From Streptomyces deccanensis (GTDB lineage: Bacteria > Actinomycetota > Actinomycetes > Streptomycetales > Streptomycetaceae): a stretch of 64,000 nt of DNA. Below, piece by piece: positions 34,541 through 42,247 of this stretch. Every line of letters starts with the position of its first letter. Position 1 is the stretch's first letter. A program made the position numbers and the translations under genes. The notes beneath the pieces are model-generated. The model was not told the DNA's origin and made no database searches. It saw only the letters and a program-made list of their open reading frames with translations. The DNA lies in the NCBI RefSeq assembly GCF_022385335.1, contig NZ_CP092431.1, positions 6,076,001-6,140,000 on the forward strand. Direction: 5' to 3'.

Positions 34541-36418
34541 CTAGAGGGCCGCTTCGGGGAGGAGGGACGCCAGGTCGCGGCGGAGGCGGCCGGCGTCCTC
34601 GGGGGCCGGTGGGGAGAAGGGATCCGTCGTCCGGCGGGCCGCGTGGAGGACGCGGCGTACCCGCAGCCGGAGGTCGGGGTCCGGACCGGCCGCGTCGAGG
34701 GCGGTGGGAATGCGGGTGTCGTCCGGGGTGTGGTGCGGGGCCGACGTGATGAAGGTGAGGGAGGTGAGCCAGTCCCGGGGGGCCGCGGAGTGGTACGTGT
34801 CGTGGAGGTGGGCGACCGCGAAGTCCGGGTTGCCGAGGGCGAGTTCGTGGTGGGCGCGGTGCGAGGGGCGGGCGCTGCCGTAGTGGGCCGCCAGGGTGCG
34901 GTGGGCGTCCCACCACACCGGGTGGTCCGGGCGGCGGCCGGGCCGGGCGGCGGTCCCGTGGCGCAGGCGCAGCAGGAGCAGGGCCCGGAGGAACGGGTCG
35001 CCCACGAAGTGGTCGGGGGAGGGCGCGTGGCCCTCCGCCGCCAAGCGGCCCGACAAGGCCCGTACGCCCGACTCGCCGAAGCCGACCGGGAGTTGGGACT
35101 CGGCCAGGACGACCGCCGATTCGTGGTCGTGGGCCAGGGAGAGGACGGCCAGCTCGTCGAGGTGGTCCTCGTCGGGGAGGAGGCGCTCCAGCACGGACTC
35201 GTAGGCGCGGCGTCCGCCGTCCTCCGCCAGCAGCAGATCGGCCGGCGTGGTGAGCCCCCGGGGGAGGTTCCGTCCGGCCGACGCGGCGAGGAGCGCCGTG
35301 CCGAGGGGGTTGCCGCCGGTCAACCGGTGGACGGTGAAGGGGAGGAGGGGTGGGATCGCCGCCCCGGGACACGCCCCTTCCAGGGCGTGCCGCGTGTCGT
35401 CCGGGGAGAGCGGCGGCAACGACACCAGCAGGGCGTGCGAGGAGGGCGTACCGCCGGGTGCCCAGTCGGCCCCACGGGTGGCCTCCGCGAGCGTGCGGCG
35501 GGTCGCGTTCCGCAGGGCGGGGTGGCCCTGCCCCCGCAGTCCGGCGAAGAACGCCACCTGGTCGCGCCGGCCGTCCGCGCGGGCCCGCAGCACCGACTCC
35601 ATCAGCCGCCGCCCCGCCGCCTCCTGCACGTTGTCCAGCAGCACCACCGGTCGCCCGGCCCGCTGCGGACGCGGTACGACCCCCGTAACCCCCGCGTACG
35701 CGTCGTCGAGGTCCGCCAGCAGCGCCCGTACGAGGTGGTGTTCGGCGTGCGTGCGGGCGTCGCCGCCCGCGTGGAAGTGCCGGGAGAGGAGGACCAGGCC
35801 GAGCTTGGGGTTCCCGGCCGCGTACGGATGGTCGCGATACCAGACGGCACCCCTGCGCAGCCGCCGGTGCGAGGACGACATCCCCTCGCTGAACGCCTCC
35901 AACGCGGCCTCGACGGTCGCCTCGACCACCGGCCCCTGATCCGACAGCGACGACACCAGCCGCGCCACGGCCCTGCCCACCCACCGCCCCGCCAGCCAGC
36001 CACCCGCGTCGCTCAGCAGCAGCACCCGCTCCGCCTCCGCGCAGATCCGCGACAGCCCACGGTCCCCCCAGCCACCGGCCGCGACGGCGAGCAGCCCGCA
36101 CGCCAGCCGGGGGAACGTGATCCGCCCGGCCGCGCCCAGCGGCTCCGCCAGTTGCTCGGCGACTACGGTCACCGCCTCGTACGCCGGCGACCACGACGTG
36201 GGGGGCCGACCCGGGGGAGGCCGGTCGAACCGGCTCTCCTCCCCGTCGACCAACGCGACGGGGCTCCGCCCCCGGAAGGCCGCGCACAGCTCCCGCAGCG
36301 CCGTGCTCCTGCCGAGCCCACGGGCTCCCGCCAGCACCACGAAGGGGAGTTCGGGGGAGTGTTCGTACGCCCTGGGTATGTCGAAGAGGGCGGGGGTCGG
36401 TGTCGTTGCCGTTGTCAT
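34541..36418 (-). CDS. Large P-loop-like (AAA/STAND-type) protein with altered Walker A
   Basis: The family is not well characterised. About 625 residues. Near the N-terminus LPFVVLAGARGLGRSTALREL has the shape of a Walker A loop but with Arg where Lys normally contacts phosphate. PVVLLDNVQEAAGRR (around 270) resembles Walker B, and LVSLPPLSPDDTRHALEG looks like an AAA sensor/lid segment. The C-terminal 250 residues are helical, with many Leu and His. ATP binding may be weakened. The gene stands alone on the minus strand beside the XRE/DUF397 group. The ATG at 36418 was chosen over one at 36436. Confidence 0.72.
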   Translation of the reverse strand: MTTATTPTPALFDIPRAYEHSPELPFVVLAGARGLGRSTALRELCAAFRGRSPVALVDGEESRFDRPPPGRPPTSWSPAYEAVTVVAEQLAEPLGAAGRITFPRLACGLLAVAAGGWGDRGLSRICAEAERVLLLSDAGGWLAGRWVGRAVARLVSSLSDQGPVVEATVEAALEAFSEGMSSSHRRLRRGAVWYRDHPYAAGNPKLGLVLLSRHFHAGGDARTHAEHHLVRALLADLDDAYAGVTGVVPRPQRAGRPVVLLDNVQEAAGRRLMESVLRARADGRRDQVAFFAGLRGQGHPALRNATRRTLAEATRGADWAPGGTPSSHALLVSLPPLSPDDTRHALEGACPGAAIPPLLPFTVHRLTGGNPLGTALLAASAGRNLPRGLTTPADLLLAEDGGRRAYESVLERLLPDEDHLDELAVLSLAHDHESAVVLAESQLPVGFGESGVRALSGRLAAEGHAPSPDHFVGDPFLRALLLLRLRHGTAARPGRRPDHPVWWDAHRTLAAHYGSARPSHRAHHELALGNPDFAVAHLHDTYHSAAPRDWLTSLTFITSAPHHTPDDTRIPTALDAAGPDPDLRLRVRRVLHAARRTTDPFSPPAPEDAGRLRRDLASLLPEAAL

Positions 36419-36491
36419 AGCTGCTGTGGTTATCAACAGCTGTGGAGCAAGGGGCAGTTGTTTCGGAGTACGACGGGTCCTGCCCGTTCGC

Positions 36492-36692
36492 TTACGACTC
36501 CGACCGTACGGCGTCGATGAAGGAGAGCCAGGCGGGACGGTTGATGACCAGTACGGGCCCGTCAGGGTTCTTGCTGTCGCGGACGGGGACGACGGCGGGG
36601 ATACGGGGGGCCACTTCGACGCAGTCGCCGCCGTTCCCTTGGCTGTAGCTGCTCTTGATCCAGACCGCCGCGCTCAGATCGAGACTGCTCAT
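36492..36692 (-). CDS. DUF397 protein
   Basis: This 66-residue DUF397 protein has the typical W-I-K-S-S-Y-S start (AVWIKSSYSQGNGGDCVEVA), DSKNPDGPVLV and WLSFIDAVRSES at the end. In Streptomyces these small proteins are nearly always next to XRE-DUF5753 regulators and may act with them as a pair. Their molecular role is little known, although some such pairs affect development. The gene starts inside the neighbouring regulator gene and overlaps it by 131 bp. A GGGAAGG ribosome site inside that gene serves it. Confidence 0.93.
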   Translation of the reverse strand: MSSLDLSAAVWIKSSYSQGNGGDCVEVAPRIPAVVPVRDSKNPDGPVLVINRPAWLSFIDAVRSES

Positions 36693-37521
36693 GGTGCTCG
36701 TACCTTCCCATCAAGTCGCTGATCAGAGCGGCTGATTCGCGGGGCGATAGCGCGTCCGCCCTGAGCACATCATAGGCTCGCCGGTGCCGAGCGAGGACGG
36801 CTGGCTCATCGCTGAAATGGCCGAGATCCAGGGATTCGGAGTACACCCATTGGTGCCCGTCGGGCAGCGTCAGCAGGGTCATGGAGGATGCGGGGCGGAC
36901 GATTCCGGGGTTGTCGAACGGGATCACCTGCATGCGGATGTTGGGGCGGCGGCCCAACTCCAGCAGGTGGGCGAGTTGGTTCCGCATGATCTGTGCGCTT
37001 CCCACGATGATGCGCAGGCAGCTTTCGTCCAGAACCGTGACATGAAGCGGCCCCTCCGGGGACAGGAAGCGCTGCTGGCGGCTGAGTCGTGCCCTCACGC
37101 GTTCCTGCACCGGCACACTGTCGCCGTGGTAGCGGGCGAATACCTCGTGCATGTACTCCTCGGTCTGCATCAGGCCCGGCACGATGCTGGCTGTGTACTG
37201 CATGACAGCCGTTGCCTCGGCTTCCATTTGCGCCCGGCGCTCGAACCAGTCCGGATGCACGACCTCCGGGTACCAGTCGACCTTGGCCCACATCCGGGTC
37301 AATACCCCACCCGTATCCAGCACTTCGTCGCACCGTTTCGCGAACTGATCGCTGGGCACTCTCGTGCCCGCCTCGATCTTCGCCACCTGTGAGCGGTCGC
37401 AAGGGATCTGCCTCGCCAACGCCTCCTGCGTCAGCAGTGCTGCCTCGCGGTAGTGCCGCAGCACCTCGCCGAACAGCGCGGCGTTGCTCGCTCCGCCGGA
37501 CCCCTCCGCGTTCCGCTTCAT
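36562..37521 (-). CDS. XRE-family regulator with DUF5753 domain
   Basis: The N-terminal XRE helix-turn-helix (FGEVLRHYREAALLTQEALA, then CDRSQVAKIEAGTRVP) is followed by DUF5753, with PGLMQTEEYMHEVF and GRRPNIRMQVIPFDN. The reading frame continues about 45 residues past the usual end, as an Arg/Pro/Gln-rich tail (GLDQEQLQPRERRRLRR and on) overlapping the DUF397 gene. The normal stop may have been lost. The ATG at 37521 starts MKRNAEG. Such regulators often pair with DUF397 partners and can influence sporulation or antibiotic production. Confidence 0.92.
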   Translation of the reverse strand: MKRNAEGSGGASNAALFGEVLRHYREAALLTQEALARQIPCDRSQVAKIEAGTRVPSDQFAKRCDEVLDTGGVLTRMWAKVDWYPEVVHPDWFERRAQMEAEATAVMQYTASIVPGLMQTEEYMHEVFARYHGDSVPVQERVRARLSRQQRFLSPEGPLHVTVLDESCLRIIVGSAQIMRNQLAHLLELGRRPNIRMQVIPFDNPGIVRPASSMTLLTLPDGHQWVYSESLDLGHFSDEPAVLARHRRAYDVLRADALSPRESAALISDLMGRYEHHEQSRSERGGLDQEQLQPRERRRLRRSGPPYPRRRPRPRQQEP

Positions 37522-37640
37522 CGTCACGTCCCCCCTGTGACCGGTGCGTGCCAAAGCCCAGTGCCACACGTCCCGCGTTGATATCGACCGTTCCCGTCGG
37601 CGACGCTGGATACACCCAGAGTGACGAACAGGGCTGTGGA

Positions 37641-37856
37641 GTGCGCGTGGAACCAGAGGGACAGCTTGTCTACGATCCGCGGACGCGGCGCGTGGGGGAG
37701 TACCGGGACAGGGTCGGGCCGTACGCGATGCTGCGTCCCGTGGGCGGCGGCCGGGAGTGGGAGGCGGATCCGGCGACATTGCGGCCGGCGACTCCCGCGG
37801 AGCGCCTCGCGGCGCAGGTCAGGGCGGCCAACCGCCGTACGAAGAGGAGGGTGTGA
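37641..37856 (+). CDS. Small hypothetical protein of the DUF397 neighbourhood
   Basis: This 71-residue protein is divergent from the XRE regulator. Its sequence, LVYDPRTRRVGEYRDRVGPY then LRPVGGGREWEADPATLRPA, matches short proteins often encoded beside XRE/DUF397 genes in Streptomyces. It is hydrophilic with no membrane segment. The start could be GTG 37641 or 37647 (GGA 6 bases before the latter). Its stop overlaps the GTG of the following gene, so both are co-translated. Function unknown. Confidence 0.75.
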   Translation: MRVEPEGQLVYDPRTRRVGEYRDRVGPYAMLRPVGGGREWEADPATLRPATPAERLAAQVRAANRRTKRRV

Positions 37857-38281
37857 CGTTGCGTCAACTTGAGCCCCTGGGCCCGCCCCCCGTTCCGGTG
37901 ACGGGGTGCACGGCGTGCGCCGAGTTGGCCGTACGGCGGGACGAGGCACGGGCGAGGTACGACCGCAGCGCGGAGACGGACGCGAACGTGCTGCTCCGTC
38001 ACCATCAGCGACGGGAGCACGGCGGGAGCACCCGCACCCGCCGCGTCTTCCGCTACGTGCCGTACGTCATCGCGCAGGACGTGACGGCGGAGCCGGAGTA
38101 CGAGGCGCGGTGTGTGTCGGGCGACGAGACGGAGTGCGGCGCGGAGTCGGGCGTGCAAAGTGATCCGGCGGCCGTGGAGGAGTGGCAGCGCAGGCACACG
38201 CAGGAGACGCGGCACCTGCGCTACCGGCGGAGCTTCGGGGACTACTCGGTGCTGGAGCCGTTGGAGGAGGCTCCCTCCTGA
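37853..38281 (+). CDS. DUF7848-like protein with Cys pair
   Basis: About 142 residues, starting at the GTG in the preceding stop. A TTG at 37859 has GGAGG exactly 8 bases before it and may be the true start. The protein has CTACAELAVRRDEARARYDR then RVFRYVPYVIAQDVTAEPEY, CVSGDETECGAESG, and RRHTQETRHLRYRRSFGDY. The pattern of CVSG-x5-C and a final HTQETxH resembles a streptomycete family, for which I recall the name DUF7848; this name is tentative. The His and Cys residues could make a small zinc-binding fold. It forms a two-gene unit with the small gene upstream. Confidence 0.78.
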   Translation: MTLRQLEPLGPPPVPVTGCTACAELAVRRDEARARYDRSAETDANVLLRHHQRREHGGSTRTRRVFRYVPYVIAQDVTAEPEYEARCVSGDETECGAESGVQSDPAAVEEWQRRHTQETRHLRYRRSFGDYSVLEPLEEAPS

Positions 38282-38333
38282 GGGTGGCCGTGCCGGCTGT
38301 TCTCTTCACCCGCCGGTTCGACAGAATGATCGA

Positions 38334-38549
38334 ATGGCTAATCAGGAGATCCACGAGGGCGGCGGGCGTGACGCGGGCGATGGGGCATCGCCCTTGGGTG
38401 TCGGGCTTGCCGTGGGCATGCTGTTCGGTGTCGCCGTCGGAATCACGCTGGGAGTGGCGGTCTTCGACAACCTGGCGATCGGGTTGGCGCTGGGCAGTGG
38501 TGTGGGCGGAGTCCTCGGCGTCACCTTCTGGAGGCGCGGGTCCAGCTAG
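38334..38549 (+). CDS. Small glycine-rich membrane protein
   Basis: This 71-residue protein has two short hydrophobic helices rich in Gly and Val (GVGLAVGMLFGVAVGITLGV and AIGLALGSGVGGVLGVTF), separated by VFDN. The Gly spacing is glycine-zipper-like. Its function is unknown. It starts at an ATG about 50 bp after the preceding gene and ends overlapping the convergent GntR gene by four bases. The regular spacing of small residues suggests oligomerisation in the membrane. Confidence 0.65.
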   Translation: MANQEIHEGGGRDAGDGASPLGVGLAVGMLFGVAVGITLGVAVFDNLAIGLALGSGVGGVLGVTFWRRGSS

Positions 38550-38932
38550 GGCCTGTCGGGGCCCAGGGCGTCGCGTACCGCGGTCAGGATGGCCTCGGTG
38601 TCGGCGCCCAGGGCGCGGGCGGAGGACGTGAAGTCGCGTGCCAGGGTGGCGAGTTGGGCGGCGTGCGGGCGGGTGGGGCCGGTCCGGGGCGCGGCCACCC
38701 GGGTCCCGGCGCCCCGGCGGGTGCGGATCAGCTCGGCGGCCTCCAGCTCGCGGTAGGCGCGGGCCACGGTGCCCGGCGACAGACCGAGGTCCGTGGCCAA
38801 CTGGCGTACGGTCGGCAGCCGTTCGCCCTCGGCCAGCCGGCCGGTGACGATCAGCGCGGCGAGCTGCGCGCGGATCTGCTCGTACGGCGGGACCTGGCTG
38901 GTGGTGTCGACGCGGACGGCGGCCTCATTCAT
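38546..38932 (-). CDS. GntR-family regulator (YtrA-like)
   Basis: This short GntR regulator has 128 residues. The winged helix is PPYEQIRAQLAALIVTGRLA, RLPTVRQLATDLGLSPGTVA and AYRELEAAELIRTRRGAG. The C-terminal part is only a short helical segment (LATLARDFTSSARALGADTE), which is YtrA-subfamily size rather than a full effector domain. It overlaps the stop of the membrane protein gene by four bases, so both are transcribed together from upstream, where two matching palindromes lie. It probably represses its own operon. Confidence 0.92.
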   Translation of the reverse strand: MNEAAVRVDTTSQVPPYEQIRAQLAALIVTGRLAEGERLPTVRQLATDLGLSPGTVARAYRELEAAELIRTRRGAGTRVAAPRTGPTRPHAAQLATLARDFTSSARALGADTEAILTAVRDALGPDRP

Positions 38933-39735
38933 CGTCGGGGTGCCCCGTCCTCGGCCGCCTCGTCCTCGGCCGTCCCGTCCTCGACCGCGCGGGGCGCGAC
39001 CACGGTGACCAGGGACCAGGCGACGGTGAACACGTTCAGCAGGGCCAGCGGGTAGAAGACCCAGAAGGTGATCGCGCCGAGCGTGCCGGCGCAGCCCGTC
39101 TCCGTCAGCGAGACGGAGACCATCAGGACGGCGTACAACTGCTGGCTCGACACCAGCAGGCCCCAGGCCCCGGTGACCGCCCACGCGCGGTCGCGGCGCT
39201 GCTGTTCCTCACCCGGGCCGTGCGCTATGCGACGCAGGGCCCAGACGCAGGTGGGGGTCGCTATGGCGAGCGCGCCGAACATCGGGAGGCTGTAGAACAG
39301 GCCGGGCCACGGGCCGAGGGTCGCGCGCATCCCGTTGCAGGTGACGTCGACGACCTTCCCGGTGATGAACATTCGGTCGGGGTCGCCGGACGCCGTGGCG
39401 GCCGTGATCACCAGCAGGACGACCAGGGAGACGCCCTGGAGGACGATCAGGGGGCCCATGCGCGGTGGTACATGGTCTCTGACCAGGCGCGGGGCGAGAC
39501 TCGCCGTGCGCACCGCCTCCTGCGGGCGCAGGGTGAGGGCGTCGGCGAGGAGGACACCGGCCACCGCGCACAGGCCGAAGGCCGTGAGGCAGAACACCAC
39601 GCGCTGCTCGAACTCGATGTGCCCGAACGTGGACAGCGCCTGCGCGACCACCAGGCCGATGGCCAGACCGGACCAGCGGGCGTAGTGATCGGCGTGGTCG
39701 AGGAGCCGATCCTGGAGCGGGGCGGTGTCGAGCAT
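38929..39735 (-). CDS. Multi-pass membrane protein of the GntR operon
   Basis: This protein of 268 residues has about six hydrophobic segments, including WSGLAIGLVVAQALSTFGH, VFCLTAFGLCAVAGVLLAD, VLQGVSLVVLLVITAATA, GLFYSLPMFGALAIATPTC and ITFWVFYPLALLNVFTVAW. The end is acidic (EDGTAEDEAAEDGA). The family was not recognised. Operon pairing with a YtrA-like GntR regulator commonly marks ABC-type or permease-like membrane proteins that respond to envelope stress, but no ATPase is present. The ATG at 39735 has GGGGG 7 bases upstream. Confidence 0.75.
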   Translation of the reverse strand: MLDTAPLQDRLLDHADHYARWSGLAIGLVVAQALSTFGHIEFEQRVVFCLTAFGLCAVAGVLLADALTLRPQEAVRTASLAPRLVRDHVPPRMGPLIVLQGVSLVVLLVITAATASGDPDRMFITGKVVDVTCNGMRATLGPWPGLFYSLPMFGALAIATPTCVWALRRIAHGPGEEQQRRDRAWAVTGAWGLLVSSQQLYAVLMVSVSLTETGCAGTLGAITFWVFYPLALLNVFTVAWSLVTVVAPRAVEDGTAEDEAAEDGAPRR

Positions 39736-39756
39736 GGGTGGATCCCCCCGGATCAT

Positions 39757-39780
39757 CTTGTATCAAGCGGTGGGTACAAG
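39757..39780. promoter_or_regulatory. Operator-like palindrome 1 of the GntR operon
   Basis: A 24-bp site with outer arms CTTGTA and TACAAG, 22 bp upstream of the membrane gene ATG. A second site of identical length and arm sequence lies 41 bp away, about four helical turns. GntR-type regulators bind such palindromes. The regulator of this operon is the natural candidate. Confidence 0.65.
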
Positions 39781-39797
39781 ATGCCGTGGGCCGGGAT

Positions 39798-39821
39798 CTT
39801 GTGTCAAACACTCGATACAAG
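39798..39821. promoter_or_regulatory. Operator-like palindrome 2 of the GntR operon
   Basis: A 24-bp site with arms CTTGTGTC and GATACAAG, which shares CTTGTRTC/TACAAG arms with palindrome 1. It lies 62 bp upstream of the membrane gene ATG. Two sites in phase on one face of the DNA suggest cooperative binding of a dimeric regulator. Confidence 0.65.
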
Positions 39822-39904
39822 GTGACGCGGGGGAAGACGGGCTTCGGGGCGGAAGGGTTCCGTGGTGGATGGGTTCTGAGGCGGAAGGGGTCCCGTGGCG
39901 CGGG

Positions 39905-40891
39905 TCAGTCGACGGTGATCGAGTCCAGCTGCGCCCGCAGGTAGGCGTGCGAGTCCACCGGCGGGTACGCCACCCGTCCGACGGGCGCGGGGACGGATTC
40001 CACGATCGTGCCGGGCGTGCACTCGCCGAAGTACACCAGCGACATCAGCTCCTCGGCGGGCTCGTCGGCCGGCGGCGGCAGCACGCGGTGGCGTCCGGAA
40101 CGCCAGCGGTCGCCGGTCCAACGGGCCATCAGGTCACCGATGTTGATGGTGAAGGCGTCCGGGTCGTACGGGGCGTCCTCCCAGCCGCCCTCGTCCGTGT
40201 AGACCTGGAGCCCGCCCTTCCCGGCCTGCCGGTCGAGGATGGTGACCGTGCCGAAGTCGGTGTGCGGGCCGATCCGGAACTGACCCGGCACCGGGTCGCC
40301 GATGACGTCCGTCCCCGGATACCAGTTGATGTTGAAGCCGTAGGTGGGGTGGCGCATGTGGCGGGAGAAGAAGTCCGGCTCCAGCCCGAGGGCCTCGCCG
40401 AGGAGCGAGAGCAGCAGGTTCTCCAGCTCGGCCATCCGCGCCAGGTACTCCTCGCAGAGCGCCCGCAGCTCCGGCACCTCCGCCGGCCACACGTTCGGCG
40501 CGTACCACTCGGCGTTCACGACCGGGTCGTCGAACGGCTCGTGCGTCGCGAACGTCAGCGACTCCTTGAGGTCCGGCGGGGTCTCCGTCCCCTCGGCGTA
40601 CCCGTTCGCCTCGGCGCCGGGCCCCAGCCAGCCGCGCCCGCCGACCTTCACCTCGTAGGCCTGCTTGGCCTCCACGGGGAGGACGAAGAAAGCGCGCGCG
40701 GCCTCCCGGATGCGCGTCCGGAGGGTCGGATCGACGCCGTGGCCGGTGACCAGCAGGAAACCGGCGCTCTGGAGCGCCTCGTCGACGGTCCGGGCGATCC
40801 TGGCGCGGTCGTCGGGGCCGCCGTCGAGCCAGGGGCGCAGATCGATGGTGGGGACACGGGGCGTGCTCCCCGGCGTCACAGAATGGTCCAT
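39905..40891 (-). CDS. 2-oxoglutarate/Fe(II)-dependent oxygenase (isopenicillin N synthase family)
   Basis: This protein of 328 residues has the two-domain IPNS plan. The N-terminal part has VPTIDLRPWLDGG and GFLLVTGHGVDPTLR. The jelly-roll core has GPHTDFGTVTILDRQAGKGG, where H and D bind iron, and WRSGRHRVLPP, with the second His. The usual Arg-x-Ser that binds 2-oxoglutarate (R-x-S after the His) is not obvious: LMSLVYFGE follows. Substrate unknown. The ATG at 40891 begins MDHSVTP. It lies just beyond the last gas-vesicle gene on the same strand, but an operon link is uncertain. Confidence 0.88.
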   Translation of the reverse strand: MDHSVTPGSTPRVPTIDLRPWLDGGPDDRARIARTVDEALQSAGFLLVTGHGVDPTLRTRIREAARAFFVLPVEAKQAYEVKVGGRGWLGPGAEANGYAEGTETPPDLKESLTFATHEPFDDPVVNAEWYAPNVWPAEVPELRALCEEYLARMAELENLLLSLLGEALGLEPDFFSRHMRHPTYGFNINWYPGTDVIGDPVPGQFRIGPHTDFGTVTILDRQAGKGGLQVYTDEGGWEDAPYDPDAFTINIGDLMARWTGDRWRSGRHRVLPPPADEPAEELMSLVYFGECTPGTIVESVPAPVGRVAYPPVDSHAYLRAQLDSITVD

Positions 40892-40944
40892 GACCCCACT
40901 CTGCCCGCGACACGCGGCGGTCACGTGCGCGGCACGGCGCGGGA

Positions 40945-41364
40945 TCAGGGCGGCGGGAGGAGGGTGCCCAGGGGGCCGAGGTCGAGGTTGAGGTCGTCCA
41001 GGGTGAGGTCGTAGCGGTCGCAGAGTTCCGTCATGCGCTCGTGCAGGACCATCAGGGTCATGCCGAGGCGCTCCTCCTGCTCCTCGGTCAGCCCGCCCCG
41101 GTCGACGCGGTGCAGGGCCTGGCGCTCCATCAGCTGGCGAAGCAGTTCGACGATGGTGAGGACGAGCCGGACGAGGTCCCGCTCGACCGTGTCGGGGTCG
41201 GTGCGCAACCGCCGCGCCACGGCTTCGCCCCGGGTCGGGGGCGGCGGCGCGACCTCTTCCGGCCGGGCGGGCAGGAGGGAGAACGCGCGGGTCGCGGCCG
41301 CGGACACCTCACGGAGACGGTCGATGGGGGGGCCGCCGTCAGGCAGGGGCCTCGGGGTCGCCAT
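40945..41364 (-). CDS. gvpK: Gas vesicle protein GvpK
   Basis: This 139-residue protein is the last gene of the gas-vesicle cluster. It has the GvpK features: VERDLVRLVLTIVELLRQLM, QALHRVDRGGLTEEQEERLG, LMVLHERMTELCDRYDLTLDDLNL and LGPLGTLLPP. GvpK is a minor, essential assembly protein in other organisms. Its start overlaps the gvpS stop by 26 bp, so translation is coupled. The N-terminal 45 residues are a Pro/Arg-rich variable section. Confidence 0.94.
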   Translation of the reverse strand: MATPRPLPDGGPPIDRLREVSAAATRAFSLLPARPEEVAPPPPTRGEAVARRLRTDPDTVERDLVRLVLTIVELLRQLMERQALHRVDRGGLTEEQEERLGMTLMVLHERMTELCDRYDLTLDDLNLDLGPLGTLLPPP

Positions 41365-41710
41365 GGTCGTCGCCTCCTTCCCCGCTTTCCACGGGCGGCC
41401 GCTCCGACAGCGGGAGCGCCCACTGTTCGTCCATCTGTTCGCGGACGGCGACGATCACCGCGCGCAGCGACACCCGTACGAGATCGATGTCCGCGATGCT
41501 CAGGACGAGGTCCCCGGTGAGGACGACCCCGCCGCTCAGAAGCCGGTCGAGCAGATCGATCAGCGCCACCTGGCGTCCGCTGAGGGGGCGGTCGCTGTGG
41601 TCGTATGCGGCTGGGCCGTCGCTGTCGTAGTACTCGACACGGCTGTGGTCGTCGTGCGTGGTTCGGCCGTCGTGGTCGTCGTACGCGTCGCCTTCGCTGT
41701 ACGCGCTCAT
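41339..41710 (-). CDS. gvpS: Gas vesicle protein GvpS (GvpA-like)
   Basis: This 123-residue GvpA-family protein has a GvpA-like core, SGRQVALIDLLDRLLSGGVV then DLVLSIADIDLVRVSLRAVI. It is flanked by Asp/Tyr-rich N-terminal (DAYDDHDGRTTHDDHS) and acidic C-terminal tails. In other Streptomyces clusters the gene order is gvpJ, gvpL, gvpS, gvpK. Here gvpJ is directly upstream with no gvpL between them. It is probably a minor structural or tip component. Confidence 0.9.
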   Translation of the reverse strand: MSAYSEGDAYDDHDGRTTHDDHSRVEYYDSDGPAAYDHSDRPLSGRQVALIDLLDRLLSGGVVLTGDLVLSIADIDLVRVSLRAVIVAVREQMDEQWALPLSERPPVESGEGGDDHGDPEAPA

Positions 41711-41728
41711 GGTCGGCCGGGGCCTTCC

Positions 41729-42244
41729 TCAGCCACGGTCGTCGTCCTCGTCCTCGGTGTCGACGTTCACCGGCTTGCGGCGTTTGCGGCGGGGCTCCGG
41801 CGGACGGGCGGCCTCCGCGGCCTCCTTGCGGCGGGGCTCCCTGCGCGGGCGCTCGGCCGACGCGCTCGGGGACAGCTCCCGAGGGGACTTCTCGACGCGT
41901 CGGCGCAGCTCCTTCACTTCGGCGCGCAGCCGTTCGTTCTCGTCGGCGAGGGAGCGGCGGCCGTCGGAGCGGGACGCGCGGGAGGAGAGGGCCGGGTCGT
42001 GCTCCCACCAGTCGATGCCGATCTCCTTGGCCTTGTCGACCGAGGCCACGAGCAGGCGCAGCTTGATGGTGAGCAGCTCGATGTCGAGGAGGTTGATCTT
42101 GATGTCGCCGACGATGACAATGCCCTTGTCGAGCACGCGTTCGAGGATGTCGGCGAGGTTCGCGCTGGAGCCCTGGCCGCCGCCGTACGGGTAGGCGCCG
42201 CGCGACGGCGAGGGGACGGGGGAGGCGGAGCCGGACTGGGTCAC
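41729..42244 (-). CDS. gvpJ: Gas vesicle protein GvpJ (GvpA-like)
   Basis: This 171-residue protein starts with GTG (MTQSGSASPV...). Its GvpA-type core is NLADILERVLDKGIVIVGDI then DIELLTIKLRLLVASVDKAK. It continues into a charged coiled-coil-like stretch (LADENERLRAEVKELRRRVE) and a Lys/Arg then Asp/Glu-rich tail (RKPVNVDTEDEDDD). GvpJ proteins are minor shell or nucleation components. The start abuts the gvpZ stop. Confidence 0.92.
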   Translation of the reverse strand: MTQSGSASPVPSPSRGAYPYGGGQGSSANLADILERVLDKGIVIVGDIKINLLDIELLTIKLRLLVASVDKAKEIGIDWWEHDPALSSRASRSDGRRSLADENERLRAEVKELRRRVEKSPRELSPSASAERPRREPRRKEAAEAARPPEPRRKRRKPVNVDTEDEDDDRG

Positions 42245-42247
42245 GGG

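Noticed and set aside
36429..36441. DnaA-box-like TTATCAACA between the NTPase-like and DUF397 genes
   Set aside because: Only one box with no cluster, no dnaA or dnaN nearby, and Streptomyces boxes are usually TTGTCCACA-like; not an origin.
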